This document shows, piece by piece, positions 1 to 5,130 of a stretch of DNA of 5,960 nt (position 1 is the stretch's first letter; every line of letters begins with the position of its first letter). The translations under genes and the position numbers were made by a program. The notes below the pieces were generated by a model, which saw only the letters and a program-made list of their open reading frames with translations, did not search any database and was not told the origin of the DNA. This DNA comes from Melioribacter sp. Its GTDB lineage: Bacteria > Bacteroidota > Ignavibacteria > Ignavibacteriales > Melioribacteraceae. The stretch covers positions 1 to 5,960 of the forward strand of contig JAENZU010000239.1 of assembly GCA_016841125.1 (NCBI GenBank). Reading direction: 5' to 3'.

Positions 1-96
1 CTCGAAGGTCAAAGAATAGCATACGGGGTTTACGTCTATCATGTTGACGCACCCGGAATTGGTGAAAAAATAGGAAGAATTGCAGTAATAAAATAA
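1..96 (+). CDS. C-terminal end of a probable secreted or surface protein (partial, 5' end outside window)
   Basis: Frame 1 is open from the first base to a TAA at 94-96, giving 31 residues that contain GVYVYHVDAPGIGEK and end in IAVIK. The alternating hydrophobic/polar pattern, with Gly-Val-Tyr-Val-Tyr and a short final strand ending in Lys, is what the last strands of an Ig-like or type IX secretion-type C-terminal beta-sandwich look like in secreted proteins of Bacteroidota and Ignavibacteria. That resemblance is from memory of the family style; 31 residues cannot establish the identity of the domain or of the protein. The gene lies 58 bp upstream of a PorV/PorQ-family gene in the same direction, which fits an envelope or secretion locus. 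It is certain that the frame is open here, likely that it is coding, and unknown what the whole protein does. Confidence 0.7.
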   Translation, partial: LEGQRIAYGVYVYHVDAPGIGEKIGRIAVIK

Positions 97-100
97 AAGC

Positions 101-124
101 GGTGCCTAAGTATTCTTAGGCATC
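101..124 (+). terminator. Hairpin between the upstream gene and porV (weak terminator, attenuator or processing site)
   Basis: TGCCTAAG (103-110) and CTTAGGCA (115-122) form a perfect 8-bp stem around a 4-base loop TATT. G102-T123 (wobble) and G101-C124 can extend it. It starts 4 bases after the upstream stop codon. The downstream sequence is only moderately T-rich (CCACATTATTACTTT), without the uninterrupted U run of a strong intrinsic terminator. Partial termination or an mRNA-stabilising or processing stem between co-transcribed genes is as likely as true termination. Confidence 0.45.
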
Positions 125-141
125 CACATTATTACTTTGAT

Positions 142-147
142 GGAGGA
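142..147 (+). promoter_or_regulatory. Shine-Dalgarno site that fixes the porV start
   Basis: GGAGGA lies 7 bases upstream of the ATG at 155. This favours the ATG at 155 over the in-frame TTG at 137 or ATG at 140, because those starts would place this site inside the coding region. The protein starting at 155 also begins directly with a normal Lys-Lys signal peptide. Confidence 0.8.
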
Positions 148-154
148 AAGTTTT

Positions 155-1189
155 ATGAAAAAGTTTTTAACATATTTTACAATATTTATTGTTGCGGCTT
201 TTACCACAACTTTAAATGCACAACTTTTCAGCGGTACTTCTAAAGTTGGTACAACCGCCGCGCAGTTCTTGAAAATTGGAGCCGGTGCACGCGCAATTGG
301 TATGGGCGGCGCTTATTCTTCAATGCCGGGGGATATTTACAGTGTTTATTGGAATCCAGCCGGAATTGTACAGGGATCAAACCCTATGCAGGTTACATTT
401 AATCACGCGGAATGGATTGCCGATATGTCTTACGATTTTGCCGCCGGCGCAATTCAATTGGGCGATATGGGAACTCTCTTCGGAAGTTTTACTTCTTTCA
501 GTGTTCCTGAAGATAAAGTTCGGACAGAAGCAGCGCCGGAAGGTGACGGTCGAGTTTGGGATGCGGGATCAATAGCCATTGGCGTTGGGTTTGCTAAAAT
601 GCTTACTGACCGTTTCTCAATCGGGTTCAATGCAAAATTCATCCGCGAATCAATTTGGAATTCTTCTGCAAGCGGTTTTGCCGTGGATATCGGAACTCTA
701 TACAGAACGCCGTTCAATGATATGATGATCGGCGCTTCGATATCAAACTTCGGAACTACTATGCAATTGGACGGAAGGGATATTCAATTTAATCAAGACC
801 CTAACGGAAACCCTGACACAGGTCCGAATAATGTTCCTTCAATATACGAAATGGATAAATTTGATCTGCCGCTCACGTTTAGAATCGGTTTGTCGATGAA
901 TGTTTTGGAAACAAGATTTTTTAGAGCGACCGCCGCTTTCGACGCAACACATCCGAATGATAATACTGAGTATGTTAACACCGGATTGGAACTTGCGTAT
1001 GATGAAACATTCTTTGTTAGAACAGGTTATAAATCTCTTTTCAAAGATGAAAGTGAAGAGGGTTTGACGCTGGGTGCGGGAATAAAATATAAATTCAGTG
1101 ATCAGCTTAAAATATCTATCAACTATGCTTACGCTGATTTTGGAAGATTGGAAAATGTTCAGTTTTTTGATGTTAGTTTGATTTTCTAA
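155..1189 (+). CDS. PorV/PorQ-family outer-membrane beta-barrel protein
   Basis: This 344-residue protein belongs, by its N-terminal pattern, to the PorV/PorQ group of FadL-like outer-membrane barrels. PorV of Bacteroidota is a shuttle/attachment component of the type IX secretion system; many paralogues in this group have no tested role. Residues 1-22 form a signal peptide (Met-Lys-Lys, hydrophobic core, Leu-Asn-Ala before Gln23). The mature start carries FLKIGAGARAIGMGGAY (38-54) followed by WNPAG (66-70), the family hallmark. The rest is amphipathic beta-strand sequence with Gly/Asn/Asp turns, and the protein ends in a strand with a terminal Phe (FFDVSLIF), the usual outer-membrane barrel assembly signal. 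The start at 155 is chosen because GGAGGA sits 7 bases upstream. The upstream neighbour looks like a secreted protein, consistent with an envelope pair. Membership in the broad family is secure. Orthology to true PorV, as opposed to PorQ or a paralogue, cannot be decided here, so no symbol is assigned. Confidence 0.88.
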   Translation: MKKFLTYFTIFIVAAFTTTLNAQLFSGTSKVGTTAAQFLKIGAGARAIGMGGAYSSMPGDIYSVYWNPAGIVQGSNPMQVTFNHAEWIADMSYDFAAGAIQLGDMGTLFGSFTSFSVPEDKVRTEAAPEGDGRVWDAGSIAIGVGFAKMLTDRFSIGFNAKFIRESIWNSSASGFAVDIGTLYRTPFNDMMIGASISNFGTTMQLDGRDIQFNQDPNGNPDTGPNNVPSIYEMDKFDLPLTFRIGLSMNVLETRFFRATAAFDATHPNDNTEYVNTGLELAYDETFFVRTGYKSLFKDESEEGLTLGAGIKYKFSDQLKISINYAYADFGRLENVQFFDVSLIF

Positions 1190-1208
1190 AATTGAAATTT
1201 ATTTTGAT

Positions 1209-1250
1209 AAAGCGGTGTATCGTTTAATTTCGGTCACCGCTTTTTATTTT
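1209..1250 (+). terminator. Intrinsic terminator of the porV-like gene
   Basis: AAAGCGGTG (1209-1217) pairs with CACCGCTTT (1235-1243) as a 9-bp stem. After a bulged T at 1218, ATCG (1219-1222) can pair with CGGT (1231-1234, one G-T wobble), leaving the 8-base loop TTTAATTT. The 3' arm runs straight into TTTTTATTTT (1241-1250). It begins 19 bases after the porV-like stop codon, so it has the right position and shape for Rho-independent termination. It separates the envelope genes from the downstream repair gene. Confidence 0.87.
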
Positions 1251-1272
1251 TCACAATACACGATTGCAGAAT

Positions 1273-1995
1273 ATGATATCGAATAAACAGCAATTAATTA
1301 AAGATGTAAATAAACTTTTGATCAAGAAATTTGGAATTCCAAAACGTAATGAAAAATTGCCGGATCCGGTTGATCTTTTGATCGCAACTATATTATCCCA
1401 AAACACAAATGACAAAAATTCTTATCAGGCATACACAAAATTAAAAAAGAAATTTCCGGATTGGGAAATGGCTGCCAGAGCAAAACGGGAAACTATTGAA
1501 AAGGAAATTAAAATTGCCGGTTTGGGATTTCAAAAATCAACTGCCATCCATTCTTTTCTCAATCAGCTTAAAAAGTCCAAGTCAAAGATTTCATTGGATT
1601 ATTTGATTAATTCAGAGGATCAAAAAATATTAAATGAGCTAACATCATTCAAAGGTATTGGCGTAAAAACCGCAAGCTGTGTTTTGTTATTTGCTTTGGA
1701 TAGAAATGTTTGTCCTGTTGATACTCACGTTCACCGCACCGTAAATCGGATTGGGATAGTAGATCAAAAAACTCCGGATAAAACATTTATAGAATTGAAC
1801 GATAAATTCCCCCCGAAAATTGCTCATTCATTTCATACAAATTTAATTAGATTGGGGAGGGAAATCTGCAAACCCAAAAGACCGAATTGCCCTGCATGTC
1901 CATTATTGAAAATTTGTGAATTTCCCGAAAAGACTACGGAAACTTTAGATGAAGCAAAACCAAATAATTTCATGCTGCTAGACAATGTCTCCTAA
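1273..1995 (+). CDS. Endonuclease III-type DNA glycosylase/AP lyase (HhH-GPD superfamily, 4Fe-4S)
   Basis: The 240-residue product is a base-excision repair enzyme of the endonuclease III family, which removes damaged bases (oxidised pyrimidines in the best-studied members) and cleaves the abasic strand by beta-elimination. Early in the protein, LLIATILSQNTNDKN matches the conserved helix with the Ser-Gln element. The helix-hairpin-helix loop FKGIGVKTA places the catalytic Lys at 132, and VDTHVHR places the catalytic Asp at 150; their 18-residue spacing equals that of E. coli Nth (Lys120/Asp138). Cysteines 199, 206, 209 and 215 have the C-x6-C-x2-C-x5-C spacing of the iron-sulfur cluster loop. 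The protein is somewhat longer than E. coli Nth (211 residues), with about 25 residues after the last Cys. The ATG at 1273 is preferred; an in-frame TTG lies at 1264, and neither has a clear Shine-Dalgarno site. The family call is firm. Nth proper versus a related endonuclease III-like paralogue is open, because the sequence around the catalytic loop is divergent (GIGVKTAS rather than the usual GVGRKTAN), so the symbol is left blank. Confidence 0.92.
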   Translation: MISNKQQLIKDVNKLLIKKFGIPKRNEKLPDPVDLLIATILSQNTNDKNSYQAYTKLKKKFPDWEMAARAKRETIEKEIKIAGLGFQKSTAIHSFLNQLKKSKSKISLDYLINSEDQKILNELTSFKGIGVKTASCVLLFALDRNVCPVDTHVHRTVNRIGIVDQKTPDKTFIELNDKFPPKIAHSFHTNLIRLGREICKPKRPNCPACPLLKICEFPEKTTETLDEAKPNNFMLLDNVS

Positions 1996-2004
1996 TCTTA
2001 AATC

Positions 2005-2077
2005 TCAAATCTTGCGGTTCACAGTCTTGCTACTCACAATCTTGATACTCACAGTCTTGATACTACTAGTCTAAATC
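2005..2077 (+). repeat. Degenerate 15-bp tandem repeat array (minisatellite)
   Basis: Three full units lie end to end: TCACAGTCTTGCTAC (2019-2033), TCACAATCTTGATAC (2034-2048) and TCACAGTCTTGATAC (2049-2063). Each differs from the third by a single base. A diverged 14-base copy precedes them (TCAAATCTTGCGGT, 2005-2018) and a diverged copy follows (TACTAGTCTAAATC, 2064-2077). The array fills almost the whole gap between the endonuclease stop (1995) and the transporter ATG (2080). The unit has no internal dyad and no spacer, so it is not a CRISPR array. Function is unknown; slipped-strand length variation is the obvious property of such an array. Confidence 0.88.
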
Positions 2078-2079
2078 TC

Positions 2080-2937
2080 ATGTGGGTAATATTCGCAATA
2101 CTCAATCCAATTTCAGAAGCATTTCGCAGTCTGTTCATCAAAAAAGCATCCCGCGGTGTTGATCCGTTAATAATATCCTGGGCAAATAATCTAATCCCGT
2201 TAATTGTGTTTCTGCCATTTTTATTTTTTATAGAATTAAAATTCAGCTTCGAGTTTTGGTCTGCATTCGCGGGAACGGTAATTATAAATATCATTGCATT
2301 AGTACTTTATATGCGGGCGCTGGCAGAAGGTGAAATTTCTAAAGTCATGCCGATGCTGAGTTTTACGCCATTATTTCTGCTGGCGACAGGCCCGCTTATG
2401 ACCGGCGAGTTTCCGAATAAATGGGGTTTGGTAGGGGTAATTTTAGTTGTATTTGGGTCTTACTTGCTAAATATAAATCTGAAGAAGAGAGATATTCTTT
2501 ATCCATTTAAAGAACTGCTCAAAAATAAGGGAACAAGATATATGTTAGCGGTTTCATTTATTTGGAGCTTTTCAGCAAATTTCGATAAAATATCAATTCA
2601 AAACTCTTCAATATATCAGCATATAGCATTAATGAACATATTTATTTTTTCAGCCCTTTCATTAATTCTGAAATTTAGTAATAAATTCAATTTTGAGAAT
2701 GTTAAAAAAGAGAAGAAGAATTTAATTTTTGTTAGCTTATTTACAGTTGGATCGTATGTTTTTCACATGACTGCGCTTTCACTTACTTTAGTGGCATATG
2801 TTGTGGCTTTGAAGAGAATGTCGGGTATGTTGTCTGTTTTTCTGGGATACTTTTTCTTAAAAGAGGAAAATATCAAAGAAAGGCTGCTTGGATCTTCAGT
2901 AATGTTTGCCGGAGTGCTTTTAATTCTGCTTTCCTGA
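2080..2937 (+). CDS. EamA-family (drug/metabolite transporter superfamily) membrane transporter
   Basis: The 285-residue protein is almost entirely hydrophobic, with about ten membrane segments, roughly at residues 2-20, 29-51, 58-80, 88-106, 113-132, 152-168, 178-198, 213-233, 235-259 and 267-284. This is the ten-helix, two-repeat layout of EamA/DMT carriers. The end of each half shows the family pattern: a helix, a short acidic loop, then a Gly-rich last helix (GEFPNKWGLVGVILVVFGSY in the first half; FFLKEENIKERLLGSSVMFAG in the second). Members export or import small metabolites across the inner membrane, and the substrate cannot be read from sequence. The ATG at 2080 starts directly with the first helix, so it is the natural start, but no Shine-Dalgarno site is visible: the upstream bases are the 15-bp repeat array. 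It may be transcribed together with the repair gene upstream, as no terminator is seen between them. No functional link to either neighbour is evident. Confidence 0.88.
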   Translation: MWVIFAILNPISEAFRSLFIKKASRGVDPLIISWANNLIPLIVFLPFLFFIELKFSFEFWSAFAGTVIINIIALVLYMRALAEGEISKVMPMLSFTPLFLLATGPLMTGEFPNKWGLVGVILVVFGSYLLNINLKKRDILYPFKELLKNKGTRYMLAVSFIWSFSANFDKISIQNSSIYQHIALMNIFIFSALSLILKFSNKFNFENVKKEKKNLIFVSLFTVGSYVFHMTALSLTLVAYVVALKRMSGMLSVFLGYFFLKEENIKERLLGSSVMFAGVLLILLS

Positions 2938-2969
2938 AAGTCCGTTAATATCGGAGTAGATGTTTCTTT

Positions 2970-2999
2970 TTTGCGATATCTTAATTATATTTATTTTTA
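2970..2999 (+). promoter_or_regulatory. Possible promoter for the lpd-lipB-E1 operon (tentative)
   Basis: TTTG at 2970-2973 is followed 18 bases later by TATTTTTA (2992-2999), one mismatch from the TAnnTTTG -7 element of Bacteroidota. The spacing is slightly short for that class. No good sigma70-type -35/-10 pair was found, although TATATT (2986-2991) lies in the same AT-rich tract. Position favours a promoter, since this is the only sizeable gap ahead of lpd, but the elements are weak and the AT bias makes chance matches likely. Confidence 0.25.
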
Positions 3000-3011
3000 A
3001 TTAAAAATAAA
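2990..3011. repeat. Perfect 22-bp AT-only palindrome upstream of lpd
   Basis: The core TTATTTTTAATTAAAAATAA (2991-3010) is its own reverse complement, and T2990/A3011 extend it to 22 bp. Symmetry stops at A2989/G3012. It ends 13 bases before the lpd ATG at 3025. It has no natural loop, its stem is only A-T pairs, and no T run follows, so it does not resemble an intrinsic terminator. A dimeric repressor operator overlapping the transcription start is one possible reading; chance in an AT-rich intergenic region is another. The symmetry is certain and the role is not. Confidence 0.6.
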
Positions 3012-3024
3012 GTGGGCTTTGTAA

Positions 3025-4428
3025 ATGGCTAAGAAATTTGATTTAGTAGTTTTAGGAGGCGGTCCCGGAGGTTACGTTGCCGCCATTCGTGCAGCGCAGC
3101 TTGGTTACAAAACCGCTGTTGTGGAAAAAGATAAAATGGGCGGTATCTGCCTTAATTGGGGATGTATTCCCACAAAATCTTTACTACGAAATGCTGAGCT
3201 TTATGATATTATGAAAAATCAAGCCGGTGATTTTGGACTAAAGGTAGAAGGTCTTTCATTTGATTTTAAGAAAATCATAAAGAGGAGCAGGGACGTTTCC
3301 ACAAAGATCACTCGCGGTGTTGATTTTTTGATGAAGAAGAATAACATCGAAGTTATAAAAGGCTTCGGTAAACTCACTTCAAAAACGGGAATAGATGTTT
3401 TTGATAAAGATGAAAAAAAGATTGAATCTGTTGAAGCGGGTAAAATTATAATTTCTACGGGGGCACGTCCGCGGATGCTGGATTCAATACCTGTCGACCG
3501 AAAAAATATTATCACAAGTACCGAAGCGATGATATTGGATGAAGTTCCAAAGGAAATGGTGGTAATTGGAGCCGGTGCGATTGGAGTTGAGTTCGCTTAC
3601 TTTTATTCAACGTTTGGATCTAAAGTTACAATTATTGAAATGCTGGATAATGTAGTTCCGGTTGAAGATAAAGAGGTTTCAGATACTCTGGCAAAGTCAT
3701 TTAAAAAACGTGGTATAGAAATTCACACAAATACCAAGGTTGAAAAAGCCGAAGTAAAGGGAAATAAAGTAATTGTTACAATTTCCAAAGATGGTGAATC
3801 GAAAGAAATAAAAGCTGATAAAGTATTAAACGCAATTGGTGTCGTCGGAAACATTGAAGGGTTTGGACTGGAAGAAATTGGTGTGAAAACCGAAAAAGGT
3901 AAAATTATTGTTGATAAATCAACTTATAAAACAAACGTTGAAAATATTTATGCAATCGGAGATGTGATTGGACCTCCCTGGCTTGCGCATGTTGCATCTC
4001 ACGAAGGGATCATTTGCGTTGAAAAGATAAAAGGTCATAAAGTACCCGATTTAGACTACAATTCCGTGCCGGGATGTACTTACTGTCAGCCTCAGGTTGC
4101 AAGTATCGGTTTAACGGAAGAAAAAGCAAAAGAAGCCGGATACGAATTGAAGATCGGAAAATTTCCCTTTACCGCAAGTGGAAAAGCCTCGGCAGCGGGG
4201 GAAAAAGAAGGATTTGTTAAAATTATCTTCGATGCAAAATACGGCGAGCTTCTCGGTGCTCATATAATTGGAATGGAAGCTACGGAACTGATCGCTGAAA
4301 TTGGAATTGCAAAAACAATGGAAGCTACTTTCGAATCGATCGCAAAAACCGTGCATGCTCATCCCACTTTATCAGAAGCAATTATGGAAGCAGCAGCAAA
4401 CGCTTATGGTGAATCAATTCACATATAG
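3025..4428 (+). CDS. lpdA: Dihydrolipoyl dehydrogenase (E3 of 2-oxo-acid dehydrogenase complexes)
   Basis: This 467-residue FAD enzyme reoxidises dihydrolipoyl groups on E2 (or on glycine-cleavage H protein), passing electrons to NAD+ in the cytoplasm. All family motifs are present and in order: the FAD Rossmann fold GGGPGG (11-16); the redox disulfide GGICLNWGCIPTK with Cys42 and Cys47; the NAD Rossmann fold VVIGAGAIGVEFA (179-191) with an acidic Glu205 at the end of the next strand, expected for NAD rather than NADP; the second FAD contact YAIGDVIG; and the C-terminal HAHPTLSE with catalytic His446 and its partner Glu451. Length is normal for the family. There is no N-terminal lipoyl domain, unlike some E3 proteins. 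The ATG at 3025 starts just before the FAD fold; only a weak purine stretch (AAAGTGGG) precedes it. It leads a cluster with lipB and an E1 gene, so E3 for that complex is the likely main role, although it may also serve other lipoyl complexes. Confidence 0.96.
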   Translation: MAKKFDLVVLGGGPGGYVAAIRAAQLGYKTAVVEKDKMGGICLNWGCIPTKSLLRNAELYDIMKNQAGDFGLKVEGLSFDFKKIIKRSRDVSTKITRGVDFLMKKNNIEVIKGFGKLTSKTGIDVFDKDEKKIESVEAGKIIISTGARPRMLDSIPVDRKNIITSTEAMILDEVPKEMVVIGAGAIGVEFAYFYSTFGSKVTIIEMLDNVVPVEDKEVSDTLAKSFKKRGIEIHTNTKVEKAEVKGNKVIVTISKDGESKEIKADKVLNAIGVVGNIEGFGLEEIGVKTEKGKIIVDKSTYKTNVENIYAIGDVIGPPWLAHVASHEGIICVEKIKGHKVPDLDYNSVPGCTYCQPQVASIGLTEEKAKEAGYELKIGKFPFTASGKASAAGEKEGFVKIIFDAKYGELLGAHIIGMEATELIAEIGIAKTMEATFESIAKTVHAHPTLSEAIMEAAANAYGESIHI

Positions 4429-5110
4429 AATTTTAGATATTGAAAACCTTGGCATTGTAGATTATAAACTTGCGTGGGATCTTCAGAAAGATACTTTTCA
4501 AGCAAGACTGAAAAACGAAATAAATGATAAACTTTTTCTGCTCGAACATCCTCATACTTATACTTTAGGTAAAACTGCTGATAAAAATAATTTAGTTGGA
4601 ACGGAAAAATATCTTTCGGAAAACAAAATTTCCGTATATGAAATTGACCGGGGCGGGGATATTACTTATCATGGACCTGGTCAGTTGGTTGGTTATCCGA
4701 TTATAAATCTAACTGATTGGAAAAAAGATACACATAAATATTTGCGCAGCTTGGAAGAAGCGATCATTCTAACTTGTGCTGAATTCGGATTAAAAACCGG
4801 TCGTGTTGAAGGATTGACCGGAGTTTGGATTGAAGATCGGAAAATTGCCGCAATTGGAATTAAGGTAAGCAGATGGATTACAATGCATGGATTTGCATTT
4901 AATATCAATACTGACTTAAGTTTATTTTCAGGGATTATTCCTTGCGGAATTGCTGATAAGGCTGTAACTTCCCTTGAAAAAGAACTCGGACATAATGTCG
5001 AAATGAATGAGGTTAAGAATATATTTGTTAAGTACTTTACTAAAGTTTTCGGATACGATAAGTTTGAAATGATCGACAAAAAACGCATTATGAATCCGGT
5101 TGAAAATTAG
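4406..5110 (+). CDS. lipB: Lipoyl(octanoyl) transferase LipB
   Basis: LipB moves the octanoyl group from acyl carrier protein to the lipoyl-domain lysine of E2 or H protein, the first step of endogenous lipoate synthesis before LipA adds sulfur. The 234-residue product shows EHPHTYTLG (48-56), the signature RGGDITYHGPGQLVGYP with His89, RKIAAIGIK with catalytic Lys146, and IIPCGI with catalytic Cys180. The 34-residue Lys-Cys spacing equals that of E. coli LipB (Lys135/Cys169). It is about 20 residues longer than E. coli LipB (213). The frame stays open upstream to 4301 inside lpd, but the ATG at 4406 (alternative GTG at 4409) gives the usual LipB N-terminus leading into the conserved DYKLAWDLQ. 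That start overlaps the end of lpd by 23 nt, suggesting translational coupling. The following E1 gene starts 20 bases after its stop. The catalytic assignment is firm; the exact start is less so. Confidence 0.95.
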   Translation: MVNQFTYRILDIENLGIVDYKLAWDLQKDTFQARLKNEINDKLFLLEHPHTYTLGKTADKNNLVGTEKYLSENKISVYEIDRGGDITYHGPGQLVGYPIINLTDWKKDTHKYLRSLEEAIILTCAEFGLKTGRVEGLTGVWIEDRKIAAIGIKVSRWITMHGFAFNINTDLSLFSGIIPCGIADKAVTSLEKELGHNVEMNEVKNIFVKYFTKVFGYDKFEMIDKKRIMNPVEN

Positions 5111-5118
5111 GAAATAAA

Positions 5119-5124
5119 AGAGGA
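5119..5124 (+). promoter_or_regulatory. Shine-Dalgarno site of the E1 gene
   Basis: AGAGGA lies 6 bases upstream of the ATG at 5131, in the 20-base gap after the lipB stop. It supports 5131 as the start of the E1 gene and, with it, the lysine-rich N-terminal segment that precedes the conserved fold. Confidence 0.78.
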
Positions 5125-5130
5125 CCCAAA

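Noticed and set aside
137..154. Upstream in-frame TTG (137) and ATG (140) as starts of the porV-like gene
   Set aside because: The GGAGGA Shine-Dalgarno site at 142-147 would be inside the gene, and the signal peptide begins properly at the ATG at 155.
276..575. Plus-strand 99-codon open frame inside the porV-like gene
   Set aside because: It overlaps a well-supported family gene in another frame, has no ribosome-binding site or recognisable features, and is best read as a shadow.
2005..2077. CRISPR array
   Set aside because: The units are contiguous 15-mers with no spacers and no dyad symmetry, and no cas gene is nearby.
2941..2971. TCCG/CGGA mini-hairpin followed by a T-rich stretch as the transporter terminator
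   Set aside because: A 4-bp stem with a 7-base loop, separated from the T-rich run by several bases, is too weak to call.
2990..3011. Palindrome as an intrinsic terminator of the transporter gene
   Set aside because: It is an A-T-only stem without a loop and is followed by AAAGTGGG rather than a T run.
4301..4405. Extended lipB start deep inside lpd
   Set aside because: The extra 35 codons are the out-of-frame reading of the conserved lpd C-terminus, including its catalytic HAHPT region, and have no LipB counterpart. The ATG at 4406 gives the normal LipB N-terminus.
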